Shown here one piece after another: positions 27,678 through 36,374 of a stretch of 64,000 nt of DNA (its first letter is position 1; every line of letters starts with the position of its first letter). The stretch covers positions 62,001 to 126,000 of the forward strand of contig NZ_LFVY01000014.1 in NCBI RefSeq assembly GCF_001050155.1, given 5' to 3'. The position numbers and the translations under genes were made by a program. The notes below the pieces were generated by a model. That model saw only the letters and a program-made list of their open reading frames with translations, made no database searches and was not told the origin of the DNA. This stretch comes from Nitratireductor soli. GTDB lineage: Bacteria > Pseudomonadota > Alphaproteobacteria > Rhizobiales > Rhizobiaceae.

Positions 27678-28301
27678 TCACAAAGCGGACGGCCCGCCGC
27701 TGAAGATGCCCTTGCGCGTCTGGCGGGCCGCCTCGGCCTCGTCCTGATAGGGGCCGTCGGGCTCGGCGAGTGCCCAGCCGTTTTCCACCAGCCATCTGCC
27801 GACGTCATAGCCAGCCAGCGTGCATTGCAACGGGGTATCGGGGGCTGCCTTTTCCGCTTCGGGCGTCGCCGCACCCGCATGGCATTCCAGCGCGCGGCCG
27901 CGCAGCCAGTAGCGGAATGCGGTGCGTGCCTGCTTGCCGCAGGGCCAGGCCCCGCCGGCCGCGGCATCGCAGACGCGGTCTGGCGCGATAATGCGAATGC
28001 CGGCGATGGTGATCGTACGCCCCTCGGCTTCGACCATTCCGGCGGCGACGGCCACCGGCCTGAAGTACAGCGTGTCGGCAATTTTGGGTTCGGGCGCCGG
28101 TCCGGCCAAGTCGCTTAGCGGTGCGCGCGGCGTCAAACGATTGAGCGTCGATGGATCAACAGGCGGCGGGGCGATCAGTTCCGGGGCGATGATGCGCGGC
28201 GCGCGGCGCTCCTGCGCCCAGGCTGGAGAATTGGCGCCAGCCGCCAGAACAACCGTAGCGAAAACCCCGCATCCGACGCGCATGCGATCTCCGAGCCGCA
28301 T
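27678..28301 (-). CDS. Exported SNase-like (thermonuclease-fold) protein, probably catalytically degenerate
   Basis: A 207-residue protein with an N-terminal signal peptide (VFATVVLAAGANSPAWAQ). The C-terminal half shows thermonuclease-family landmarks: ITIAGIRIIAPD, AWPCGKQARTAFRYWLRGRALEC and VGRWLVENGWALAEPDGPYQ. The catalytic landmarks of active SNases (the R-L-x-G-I-D-A-P-E stretch and a DRYGR-type arginine) are missing or altered. Probably periplasmic. It starts four bases after the upstream S24 repressor gene ends, so the two are likely co-transcribed. Confidence 0.75.
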   Translation of the reverse strand: MRLGDRMRVGCGVFATVVLAAGANSPAWAQERRAPRIIAPELIAPPPVDPSTLNRLTPRAPLSDLAGPAPEPKIADTLYFRPVAVAAGMVEAEGRTITIAGIRIIAPDRVCDAAAGGAWPCGKQARTAFRYWLRGRALECHAGAATPEAEKAAPDTPLQCTLAGYDVGRWLVENGWALAEPDGPYQDEAEAARQTRKGIFSGGPSAL

Positions 28302-28304
28302 CGT

Positions 28305-28952
28305 CTACTGGCTCGCCCAGACGATGCGCGCCATCCATTCCAGTTCGGACTTGTTCAGCACACGGTTGGGGTGTTCGGGATTGAGGGAGAGGAGTTCGAC
28401 GCTGTCACCGGTCTGGCGCAGCAGGATCTTGGCCATCACCTCGCCGCCCGTCGTCTTGGCGACGACGCGGTCGCCGCGCCGCAGCCGGGCCGCCGGATCG
28501 ACGATCAGCGTGTCGCCGTCGCGGTAGAGCGGCAGCATGGATTCGCCCTGGACCTGAAGCGCATAGGCCCCCTCGCGCGCCGGGGTCGGCAGGTCCACAT
28601 GATCCCAGCCCTGACCGGCAGGAAAGCCCGCATCGTCGAAGAAGCCGCCGACGCCCGCCTGGGCAAAGCCGATCAGCGGAACGCTGGCCGGCGGCGATCC
28701 GTAGGGTCCAGACGGCGTGCCGCCGCCCTGCAGCAGAGCCAGGAAATCCGCCAGCGTGACACCGGTCGCCTCGATGATCTTGGACAGGGATTCCGTCGAC
28801 GGCCAACGCGGGCGACCATCGGCCGACAGGCGCTTGGATTTGTTGAACGCGGTCGAATCGAGCCCCGCCTTCCGGGCCAGGCCGGAGGCCGACAGGGAGT
28901 GCCGCGCGGCCAGCGCGTCTATGGCTGCCCAGACCTTCTCGTGCGAAAGCAC
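28305..28952 (-). CDS. HTH/S24 family (LexA/CI-like) transcriptional regulator
   Basis: A 215-residue repressor with an N-terminal HTH (SASGLARKAGLDSTAFNKSK, then PSTESLSKIIEATG) and a C-terminal S24 peptidase domain. The catalytic dyad is visible: Ser138 in VQGESMLPLYRDGD and Lys175 in EVMAKIL. A possible Ala-Gly self-cleavage site lies at residues 99-100 (FAQAGVGGF), as in LexA and CI. It starts with GTG at 28952. It could respond to RecA/SOS or act as a host regulator; no prophage genes are nearby. It is followed directly by the SNase-like gene. Confidence 0.88.
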   Translation of the reverse strand: MLSHEKVWAAIDALAARHSLSASGLARKAGLDSTAFNKSKRLSADGRPRWPSTESLSKIIEATGVTLADFLALLQGGGTPSGPYGSPPASVPLIGFAQAGVGGFFDDAGFPAGQGWDHVDLPTPAREGAYALQVQGESMLPLYRDGDTLIVDPAARLRRGDRVVAKTTGGEVMAKILLRQTGDSVELLSLNPEHPNRVLNKSELEWMARIVWASQ

Positions 28953-28965
28953 GGCGGTTCATCCT

Positions 28966-29075
28966 TCTAGAGCGCCATGCGTGCTTCCGGACGCATAAAG
29001 GACGCTCTATCTCGTTGTTTTTCCGCGGTTATACGGACGTCAGGTGATTCCACCCGTCTGCAAAAACACTCTAGA
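28966..29075. repeat. Mosaic palindromic intergenic repeat, copy E (variant 5' module)
   Basis: The 5' third differs from other copies (TCTAGAGCG with GCTTCCGGACGC), while the core CTCGTTGTTTTTCCGCGG and the GTCAGGTGATTCCACC module are shared. The copy is bounded by TCTAGAG and CTCTAGA, giving inverted ends. The rest of the 28953-29233 gap shows no gene. Confidence 0.75.
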
Positions 29076-29233
29076 CCACTGAAACAGGAAAAAATACCTG
29101 TTTTGCAGTTGTAACGCTCCACGCAGCGCTTGTCCATAAACCCAAGCTTGCCAACCGCCATTTGGCAGCCGGCAAAGTTTGTCTCGTCTCATTCGCGTTG
29201 GCCGGCGCGGCTCCGCCGGCGTTGTGCCGCCGG

Positions 29234-29800
29234 TCAGCGCGGGGCGCGCTTGGCCAGGATGCGCTGCAATGTGCGGCGGTGCATGTTCAGGCGGCGCGCC
29301 GTCTCGGAGACGTTGCGGTCGCACATTTCGTACACGCGCTGGATATGCTCCCAGCGCACCCGGTCGGCCGACATCGGGTTTTCCGGCGGCGCCACCTTCT
29401 CGCCGGCGCCTCGGGTCAGGGCGGTGTAGATGTCGTCCGCATCGGCGGGCTTGGCCAGGTAATCGACGGCGCCGAGCTTAACCGCCGTCACGGCCGTGGC
29501 GATGTTGCCGTAGCCGGTCAGGATGACGGTGCGTGCGTCCTTGCGCCTTTCGCGGATGGCGGCAACCACATCCAGCCCGTTGCCGTCGGCAAGGCGCATA
29601 TCGACGACGGCGAAGGCCGGCGGCGCGGCCTTGGCGCGGGCCACAGCGTCTTCCACGGTCTCGGCGGTATCGACCACGAAGCCACGGCTTTCCATTGCCC
29701 GGGCAAGCCGGGTGAGAAAAGGCTTGTCGTCATCGACGATCAACAGGGAACGATCTTCGCCCAGCACGATCTCCGGGTCTTCTGCGGTTTCGCTTGTCAT
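29234..29800 (-). CDS. actR: ActR/RegA-type redox response regulator
   Basis: A 188-residue response regulator: receiver with LLIVDDDKPF, phospho-Asp67 in AVVDMRL and Lys117 in YLAKPAD. A Fis-type HTH follows, VRWEHIQRVYEMCDRNVSETARRL then NMHRRTLQRIL. This compact receiver plus Fis HTH, with no AAA+ domain, defines the RegA/PrrA/ActR family. These regulators control redox, nitrogen, carbon and acid-tolerance genes in alphaproteobacteria. The cognate kinase ActS is upstream on the same strand, separated by 171 bases that contain palindromic repeats. Confidence 0.95.
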   Translation of the reverse strand: MTSETAEDPEIVLGEDRSLLIVDDDKPFLTRLARAMESRGFVVDTAETVEDAVARAKAAPPAFAVVDMRLADGNGLDVVAAIRERRKDARTVILTGYGNIATAVTAVKLGAVDYLAKPADADDIYTALTRGAGEKVAPPENPMSADRVRWEHIQRVYEMCDRNVSETARRLNMHRRTLQRILAKRAPR

Positions 29801-29830
29801 ATCCAGCACGTTCAGCACGTTTCTTTTCCT

Positions 29831-29947
29831 GGTGGTCTGCCCGAAACAGATGGTCCCTATCTGTTTCGGAAAGGCAGCCCACAAACTATTGATCTGGTGG
29901 GGCGCTTTGTCCCAACAGATGGGCACCATCTGTTGGGATCGCACCAC
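29831..29947. repeat. Two tandem REP-like hairpins between actS and actR
   Basis: Hairpin 1: CCGAAACAGAT (29841-29851) pairs with ATCTGTTTCGG (29859-29869). Hairpin 2: CCCAACAGATGG (29911-29922) pairs with CCATCTGTTGGG (29926-29937) around GCA. Each is flanked by GGTGG on the left and CCAC on the right. A third member is at 54691-54736. They lie within the actS-actR transcript and could attenuate or process it. Confidence 0.85.
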
Positions 29948-29971
29948 TAGAATGTTTCTAGCCTATCTTCG

Positions 29972-31309
29972 TCAGCTTTCCAATTTAGGGTTCTTTTCAT
30001 CCGGTTCCAGGCCGGCACGCGGCGCCAGGAACAACGCGCGCGGCCAGATCACCTCGGCGAAGGCGCCCTTGCCCTTCTCCGCCAGATTGCCGAAACGGAT
30101 GGTCGCGCCGGAGCGCTCGAGCAGCGTCTTGGCGATGAACAGGCCAAGCCCCAGCCCGCCGCCGCTGCTGCTGGCGCTGGCCGAACGCTTCGACATATAG
30201 GGCTCGCCAATGCGATCGAGGATCTCCGCCGGGAAGCCGTATCCGTCGTCAATCACCAGCAATCCCACGGTTTCCTCGTCCCAATGCCAACGGATCGTCA
30301 CCGTCTCCCGGGCGAAGTCGACGGCGTTCTCGACCAGGTTTCCCAACCCGTAAAGGACGCCTGGGTTGCGCCGGCCGACGGGTTCCGGTCCCTCGGCCGC
30401 GCCCGGCTCGAAACGGATGTCGATGCCGAAATCGCGGTGCGGCGCCGCCGTTTCCTCGATCAGCGAGGTGAACGGCAGGCGCGCCATATGCGCCTCGCCC
30501 TCGGAGGACAGGCTAGTAAGCTGTTTCAATATGTCGCGGCAGCGTTCGCTCTGCGTGCGCAAAAGCGTCACATCCTCGCTGAACCGCTCGTCCTTGCCCA
30601 TGGCGCGTTCCATCTCGCGGGCGACAAGCGCGATGGTGGCAAGCGGCGTGCCCAATTCATGGGCGGCGGCGGCGGCCAGCCCATCGAGCGCCGAAATGTG
30701 CTGCTCGCGCTGCAGCACCAGTTCGGTGGCGGCAAGCGCATTGGCCAAAAGCCGCGCCTCCTCAGCCACGCGATAGGCATAGACGCCGGTGAAGGCGATG
30801 CTGGAGACGACGGCGATCCACATGCCGATGACGTATATCAGCGGCATCACCAGCTCGGTGCCTGGAAACCAGGGGAGCGGTCGGTGGAACACGGCAAGGC
30901 CGGTGGTCAGCGCAACGACCAGGAAGCCGAGCAGCGCCGTCCAGCGCAATGGCAGAGATGTCGCCGATATGACCACCGGCACGGTCATCAGCAGCGAGAA
31001 CGGATTGGTCAGGCCGCCGGTCATGTAAAGAAGACCGGCGAGCTGGAACGCATCGAAGGTGAGGATGCCGAGTGCTGCCTGCGGCGCCAGCCGGTGCGCT
31101 GCCGAATAGCGCAGCGCCAGGTGGACGTTCAGCCAGGCGGAGGCGGCGATCAGCGCGAAGCACAGGCCGACCGGCAAGGGAAAGTCGAGTCCGTAGGCAA
31201 CGACGATGACCGCCGCGCTCTGGCCGATGATGGCCAGCCAGCGCAGCTTGATCAGCGTGTTCAGCCGCAGGCCGTGGCTCGGATCGTGTGCCCTGATGTC
31301 TTCAAGCAT
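29972..31309 (-). CDS. actS: ActS/RegB-type redox sensor histidine kinase
   Basis: A 445-residue kinase with six predicted membrane helices in the first about 180 residues. The conserved quinone-linked heptapeptide GGLTNPF is at 98-104, the phosphoacceptor His217 in AAAHELGTPLATI and the redox-active Cys257 in SERCRDILKQL. The HATPase shows NLVENAVDFA, DDGYGFP and GGLGLGLFIAKTLL. These are the RegB/PrrB/ActS hallmarks. It senses the redox state of the quinone pool and phosphorylates or dephosphorylates ActR. Its start is 38 bases from the hrpB stop on the same strand. Confidence 0.96.
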   Translation of the reverse strand: MLEDIRAHDPSHGLRLNTLIKLRWLAIIGQSAAVIVVAYGLDFPLPVGLCFALIAASAWLNVHLALRYSAAHRLAPQAALGILTFDAFQLAGLLYMTGGLTNPFSLLMTVPVVISATSLPLRWTALLGFLVVALTTGLAVFHRPLPWFPGTELVMPLIYVIGMWIAVVSSIAFTGVYAYRVAEEARLLANALAATELVLQREQHISALDGLAAAAAHELGTPLATIALVAREMERAMGKDERFSEDVTLLRTQSERCRDILKQLTSLSSEGEAHMARLPFTSLIEETAAPHRDFGIDIRFEPGAAEGPEPVGRRNPGVLYGLGNLVENAVDFARETVTIRWHWDEETVGLLVIDDGYGFPAEILDRIGEPYMSKRSASASSSGGGLGLGLFIAKTLLERSGATIRFGNLAEKGKGAFAEVIWPRALFLAPRAGLEPDEKNPKLES

Positions 31310-31347
31310 AGCCGCGTTATGCGGGAAGTCCGCCGCCGCTCCAAGCC

Positions 31348-33810
31348 TTATTTGCCGCGCGGCTTGGCGCGATGTGTCGCGGCGGCATTGGCGGGATCCT
31401 CGGGCCAGACATGCTTCGGATAGCGGCCGCGCATGTCGGCGCGCACATCGGCCCAGGATCCGGCCCAGAAGCCGGGCAGGTCGAGCGTCGTCTGGATCGG
31501 CCGGTGCGCCGGCGACAGAAGCTCCAGCTTCAGCGGAACGCCGTCGGCCACGGTCGGATGGGACTTCAGGCCGAACAGTTCCTGGACGCGGATCGCCAGA
31601 ACCGGCCCTTCTTCCTCATAGCGGATCGGCACATGGCTGCCGGAGGGAGCGTCATAATGGGTCGGCGTCAGCGCCGGCAGGCGGCGCTGCAGATCATGCG
31701 GCACGAGCGCCATCAGCCCATCGCGCAGCATGGCCGGCTTGAGCCTGGACAGTACGGCGTCCCCGGCCAGGAAAGGCAGCAGCCAGTCTTCCAGCCCGGC
31801 AAGCAGCGCCGCCTCGCCCATGTCCGGCCAGGGGTCGCCCTTGGCGCGGCGCAGCCAGGCAAGCCGCCGGCGCAAGGCTTCCGTCTCCTTGTCCCACGGC
31901 AGGAGCGCCAGTCCGTGGGCGCGCACCGCCTCGATAATGGCGTGATCGGCATCCACGCCCTGGGGGGGCGGCAATGGCTGGGCGGACAGCACCAGCGCGC
32001 CGAGCCGGCGCGATTTGCGCTGGCGCACCGCGCCCTTGTCGCGGTCGAAAGCGGTTTCGCTGATTTCGACGATCTCATCATTGAGCTTGGCAAGGATTTC
32101 CTCCTCGCCGATGGCGGCAGCCGAAGCGATGCGTGCATTCTCGGCCCGGCCCTGCAAATCGGCGACGACCAGATAGGGCGAACCGGCAAGGCGCTCCTCG
32201 GCGGCAAGGACGCCGCCGCGCCCGTTGGCCAGGACGAAGCGGCCGAAAGCGCCACGCGCCTTGGCGACCCGGTCGGGCCAGGCATGGATCAAGAGGGCGC
32301 CGGCAGAGGGCGTATCGGCAGCGATCTTGCCGCCCGCCGCCTTCGCCAGCCGCGCGGCCAGCTTGCGTGCCCCTTCGGCGCGCGGCCCGCGCTCGCGGCG
32401 AAAGCGCTGCAGGCGGTCATCGAGATCGACCGCATTGCCGCCCAATCCACGCTCGGAAAGAAGAACGGCAAGCTCGGCAGCCGCCGGCGCATGCCCGTCG
32501 CGGGCGGCCATCGCCACCATATGCGCCAGCCGCACGGGCAGCGCCAGTTTGCGCATCGCCTGGCCCGTTCCCGTCAACCGGCCATCGGCGGCGAGCGCGC
32601 CCAGACGGACAAGCAGGCCGCGTGCCTCCGTCAGAGCGGCCGCCGGCGGTGGATCGAGGAAAGCGAGGCTTGCCGGATCGGCGACGCCGAAAGCGGCGCA
32701 ATCGAGCAGCAGGCCGGAAAGGTCCGCCTCGAGGATTTCCGGCGGGGCGAAGGCCGGCAGCGCCGCCGTCTGCTCGGCGCGCCACAGCCTGAGCGCGATG
32801 CCCGGCGCTGTGCGTCCGGCGCGGCCGGCGCGCTGGTCGGCCGAGGCGCGCGACACGCGCACCGTCTCGAGCCGCGTCAGGCCGGTGGAAGGTTCGTATT
32901 TCGGCAGGCGCGACAGGCCGCTGTCGATCACCACGCGCACGCCATCGATGGTGACGGAGGTCTCGGCGATGGCTGTCGCCAGCACGACCTTGCGACGCCC
33001 CGCTGCGGCCGGCCGGATCGCCGCGTCCTGCGCCTTGCCGTCGAGCCCGCCATAGAGCGGCGTGATGTCCACATCCGCCGGCACGCGCCCCTCGAGCCGC
33101 TCGGCGGTGCGCTCGATCTCGCGCTGGCCGGGCAGGAAGGCGAGCACACTGCCCTCCTCCTCGGCAAGTGCCGCGCGGATCGTCCGCGCCATCGTGTCCT
33201 CGATCGCCTCGCCGGCCGGGCGCTCCGCATGGCGCAGATCGACAGGAAAACTGCGCCCCTGGCTTTCGATCACCGGCGCATCGCCCAGAAGGGATGCGAC
33301 GCGGGCGCCATCGAGCGTCGCCGACATGACCAGCAGGCGCAGATCGGGTCTGAGCGCGCCGCGCACGTCGAGCGCCAGCGCCAGAGCGAAATCGCCATCC
33401 AGCGAGCGTTCGTGGAATTCATCGAACAGCACGGCCGAGACACCGGACAGTTCCGGATCGTCGACGATCATGCGCGCCAGAACGCCTTCCGTGACAACGA
33501 GTATCCGCGTCCGGGCCGACAGTTTGCGCTCCATGCGCATGGCGTAACCCACCGTCTCGCCGGGTTGTTCGCCGAGCAGCGCCGCCATGCGCCGCGCCGC
33601 CGCGCGGGCAGCAAGCCGACGCGGTTCCAGAAGCACGATCCGGCCGGCCTTGGCCCAACCGGCATCGAGCAGCGCAAGCGGCGCAAGCGTCGTCTTGCCG
33701 GCGCCGGGCGGAGCGACAAGTACCGCCTTGCCCTCAACATCGAGCGCGGCACGCAAGGCAGGCAGGACCTCCGTCACCGGCAGGTTCGGCAGGGACATCT
33801 CGACGGTCAT
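31348..33810 (-). CDS. hrpB: ATP-dependent helicase HrpB
   Basis: An 820-residue DEAH-box helicase. Walker A is APPGAGKTTLAPLALL, the DExH box LFDEFHERSLDGD, motif III MSATLDG, and motif VI ASADQRAGRAGRTAPG. The C-terminal HrpB-specific region ends in LDLPGFWAGSW and VRADMRGRYPKHVWPEDP, the family tail. Its role in bacteria is poorly defined. Its start overlaps the stop of the ABC ATPase gene by four bases, so it may be translated from the importer operon. Confidence 0.95.
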   Translation of the reverse strand: MTVEMSLPNLPVTEVLPALRAALDVEGKAVLVAPPGAGKTTLAPLALLDAGWAKAGRIVLLEPRRLAARAAARRMAALLGEQPGETVGYAMRMERKLSARTRILVVTEGVLARMIVDDPELSGVSAVLFDEFHERSLDGDFALALALDVRGALRPDLRLLVMSATLDGARVASLLGDAPVIESQGRSFPVDLRHAERPAGEAIEDTMARTIRAALAEEEGSVLAFLPGQREIERTAERLEGRVPADVDITPLYGGLDGKAQDAAIRPAAAGRRKVVLATAIAETSVTIDGVRVVIDSGLSRLPKYEPSTGLTRLETVRVSRASADQRAGRAGRTAPGIALRLWRAEQTAALPAFAPPEILEADLSGLLLDCAAFGVADPASLAFLDPPPAAALTEARGLLVRLGALAADGRLTGTGQAMRKLALPVRLAHMVAMAARDGHAPAAAELAVLLSERGLGGNAVDLDDRLQRFRRERGPRAEGARKLAARLAKAAGGKIAADTPSAGALLIHAWPDRVAKARGAFGRFVLANGRGGVLAAEERLAGSPYLVVADLQGRAENARIASAAAIGEEEILAKLNDEIVEISETAFDRDKGAVRQRKSRRLGALVLSAQPLPPPQGVDADHAIIEAVRAHGLALLPWDKETEALRRRLAWLRRAKGDPWPDMGEAALLAGLEDWLLPFLAGDAVLSRLKPAMLRDGLMALVPHDLQRRLPALTPTHYDAPSGSHVPIRYEEEGPVLAIRVQELFGLKSHPTVADGVPLKLELLSPAHRPIQTTLDLPGFWAGSWADVRADMRGRYPKHVWPEDPANAAATHRAKPRGK

Positions 33811-34460
33811 TCGCCGATCTTCACGATGTCGCCGCCCGCCGCCTTCGCATCGGCCTCGTCATGGGTGACGAGCAGAACCGGCAGGCCGCTCTCGCGCGCC
33901 TTGGCAAAGACCAGCTCGCGCATCTGCTGGCGCAGGGCCGCGTCCAGCTTGGAGAACGGTTCATCGAGCAGCAGGGCGCGTGGGGCGGCCGCCAGCACGC
34001 GGGCGAGCGCGACACGGGCCTTCTGCCCACCGGACAGGGTCGCCGGGTCGCGATCCTCCAGACCGGCAAGGCCTACCCCCGCAAGCGCGTGGCACATGCG
34101 CGCGCGCCGCGCCTCGCGCCCGCGAACATCCTGCGGCAGGGCAAACAGAAGATTGCCGCCGACGCTCATATGGGGAAACAGAAGCGGATCCTGGAACAAT
34201 ATGCCCATGTGGCGATCCTCCGGCTTCAGCGCGGTGATCTCGAGATCGTCGACATAGGCGCGGCCGCCCGCCTCGAAGACCGGATCGAGAAAGCCGCCGA
34301 CATAGGCCAGCAGCGTCGACTTGCCGGCGCCCGAGGGACCCATGACGGTGAGGACCGCGCCCGGCGCCACGCGGCGCGTCAAGGCGACGATTTCGCGCCC
34401 GTCGAGCGCGATGGTCACCCGGTCGAGAAAGAGGCCGGTCTCGGTCAATCCGGTGTTCAT
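33807..34460 (-). CDS. ABC transporter ATP-binding protein (YnjD-like)
   Basis: A 217-residue ATPase with Walker [13 protein letters not shown]-loop ILFQDPLLFPH, signature LSGGQKARVALARVL, Walker B RALLLDEPFSKLD and switch His in VTHDEADA. Small size, ordering with the double-length permease and the binding protein match the YnjBCD group. Its substrate is not established. It lies six bases downstream of the permease gene and overlaps hrpB by four bases. Confidence 0.92.
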   Translation of the reverse strand: MNTGLTETGLFLDRVTIALDGREIVALTRRVAPGAVLTVMGPSGAGKSTLLAYVGGFLDPVFEAGGRAYVDDLEITALKPEDRHMGILFQDPLLFPHMSVGGNLLFALPQDVRGREARRARMCHALAGVGLAGLEDRDPATLSGGQKARVALARVLAAAPRALLLDEPFSKLDAALRQQMRELVFAKARESGLPVLLVTHDEADAKAAGGDIVKIGE

Positions 34461-34466
34461 TCAGAT

Positions 34467-36146
34467 TCAAACCTGCATGTCGCGAAACCGCCGGAATATC
34501 AGCGCCGGCACGAGCGTGGCAACGGCAAAGCCGATGATCGGCAGCATCATCTGCAGGAAGGCATAGATACCGATGACGCGGCGATTGCCGCCGGAGGCGA
34601 GCGCGACGGCCTCGCTGGTGATGGTGGTCAGCCGCCCGGCACCGATCAGGACAGTGGGGAGATAGAGGCCGATGGACACGGAGAACCCGATCGCCACGAC
34701 CGTCAGGATCGGCCGTGTCATCATCGGCAGGCGGATCGATAGAAAGCGCCGCCACGCCGGCTTGCCAAGCCCGGCCGCCAACTGGTCGTAACGCTTGTCG
34801 AAGGCGCGCCACGGATCCTTCAGGCACAGATAGGCATAGGGCAGCACGAAGACGAGATGGGCGAGGATCAGGGCCGTCAACGTCGCCGCCGAACCGATCA
34901 GGATGAACAATAATTGCAGGCCGAACAGGAAGGCGACCTGCGGCACGATCAGCGGCAGGTAGATCAGCGCCAGCGCCCCGCGCCCCGGCGGGTGGCCCAT
35001 CTCATCCTCGCGCGCCAGGCAGAGGATCGCGATCAGCGTCGCAATGGCCGTCGAAACCAAGGCGACGATCAGCGTCGTTCGCAAGGGCTCCAGCAAATGC
35101 GGCAGGACGCGCAGCCAGTTGCGCAGCTCGAAGGAGGCCGGCAACGCATCGGGAAACTGCCAAAGCCCGGCGACGGACCACAGCGCCAGCGCCGCGAGGC
35201 CGGCGAAGATCGCCAAGGCGGACAGGAGCATCACGGCCAGCGCCGCCCAGCGGACGGGCGCATCGGCGCGCAGACGCAGGCCGGCGCCAGCGCAGCGGTC
35301 GCGCAGCCGGGCGGCCAATTTCTCGAGGCCGATCCACAAGCCGATCGCCAGCGCCGTCACGGCCAGTTGCAGCAGCGCGCCGGCGGAGGCCAGAAAGCGC
35401 ATCGACAGATCCGGATCATTCATCCAGCCGACAAGCCGGACCGCCAGAGGCGGCGGGGTCGTCGGTCCGAGGATCGCCGCCACATCGACCACCGAGGTTG
35501 CGAAGGCGATGACAGCGAACACCGGCAGGCGAATCTGCGGATAGATTTGCGGCCACAGGCCGAAGACGAAACCAGCAATTCGCCCGTAGCCCATCGCGGC
35601 GATCAGCGTGCGCGTGCGCGCCGGCTTGACCTGCGGCAGGGCGGCAAGCGTCATCAGAAGCAGGAACGGGATTTCCTTGACGATCAGCCCTGCCATCATG
35701 GTCAACCCCATGGGGTCATGGACGATCAGGAGGTCCGGCGGACGATGCCAGCCGGTCAGTTCGGGCGAGACCATCCGGATGAGAAGCCCCGACGGCGCGA
35801 TCAGGAAGGCCAGCGCGAAGGCAGCGGCGGCGTGCGGCACGGAAAGCAGCGGCGAAATCAGGTGCTGGACGCGGGCAAAGGCGCGCGTGCCGCTCCAGGC
35901 GGCGGTGAACAGCATGACGGCGATGAGCGAGACGAGCGCCGTCGACAGCCCCGTGAGGAGGCTCATCAGGGCCGAGGCTGCGATGGCCGGTTCGGCAAAC
36001 AGCGCGGCAAGGGGCGCGAGGCTGAACCGCATGCCGCCCAGAGCCGGCAGAAAGCCGAAGGCCGGCAGGACGGTGCCGGCCAGGCCGAAGGCGACGGGCG
36101 CCGTCAGCAGGCCGATGGCGAAGACGGGGCCGAGACGGCTCAGCAT
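34467..36146 (-). CDS. ABC transporter permease, fused double-length (YnjC-like)
   Basis: A 559-residue polytopic protein with about 12 helices in two halves, each with a binding-protein-dependent permease EAA-like loop (second: DQLAAGLGKPAWRRFLSIRLP). The fused arrangement resembles YnjC and iron/thiamine permeases such as FbpB and ThiP. ATG 36146 is used; a TTG at 36164 is an alternative and neither has a good ribosome site. It is separated from the binding-protein gene by 228 bases carrying a large inverted-repeat element. Confidence 0.88.
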   Translation of the reverse strand: MLSRLGPVFAIGLLTAPVAFGLAGTVLPAFGFLPALGGMRFSLAPLAALFAEPAIAASALMSLLTGLSTALVSLIAVMLFTAAWSGTRAFARVQHLISPLLSVPHAAAAFALAFLIAPSGLLIRMVSPELTGWHRPPDLLIVHDPMGLTMMAGLIVKEIPFLLLMTLAALPQVKPARTRTLIAAMGYGRIAGFVFGLWPQIYPQIRLPVFAVIAFATSVVDVAAILGPTTPPPLAVRLVGWMNDPDLSMRFLASAGALLQLAVTALAIGLWIGLEKLAARLRDRCAGAGLRLRADAPVRWAALAVMLLSALAIFAGLAALALWSVAGLWQFPDALPASFELRNWLRVLPHLLEPLRTTLIVALVSTAIATLIAILCLAREDEMGHPPGRGALALIYLPLIVPQVAFLFGLQLLFILIGSAATLTALILAHLVFVLPYAYLCLKDPWRAFDKRYDQLAAGLGKPAWRRFLSIRLPMMTRPILTVVAIGFSVSIGLYLPTVLIGAGRLTTITSEAVALASGGNRRVIGIYAFLQMMLPIIGFAVATLVPALIFRRFRDMQV

Positions 36147-36182
36147 GGCGCGGGTCGCGGCCAAGTGCTGGAGCGCGTGTTG

Positions 36183-36339
36183 CCCCCCTCTGCCCTGCCG
36201 GGCATCTCCCCCTCGAGGGGGGAGATTAAACGGCAGTGACGTCGGCTCGCAGCTTGCAACGCAGCAAAGAGGCGCGCGGCATCGCGGAGAAGATGATCTC
36301 CCCCTTTGAGGGGGAGATGCCCGGCAGGGCAGAGGGGGG
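36183..36339. repeat. 157-base MITE-like element with perfect 32-bp terminal inverted repeats
   Basis: Arms 36183-36214 and 36308-36339 are exact reverse complements (core CTGCCCTGCCGGGCATCTCC). Each arm is followed by its own small palindrome (CTCCCCC...GGGGGAG). It encodes nothing. It lies between the YnjB-like and YnjC-like genes on the importer transcript. Similar GC-rich repeats are common in rhizobial genomes, from memory. Confidence 0.85.
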
Positions 36340-36374
36340 TATGAGCGGCTCCGACGTTCAACAAGAATGCGGTC

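Noticed and set aside
31372-34257. 961-codon open frame antisense to hrpB and the ABC ATPase
   Set aside because: The sense strand encodes intact HrpB and ABC motifs. The antisense frame is Arg/Gln/His-rich and low in hydrophobics, typical of the mirror frame in high-GC genes.
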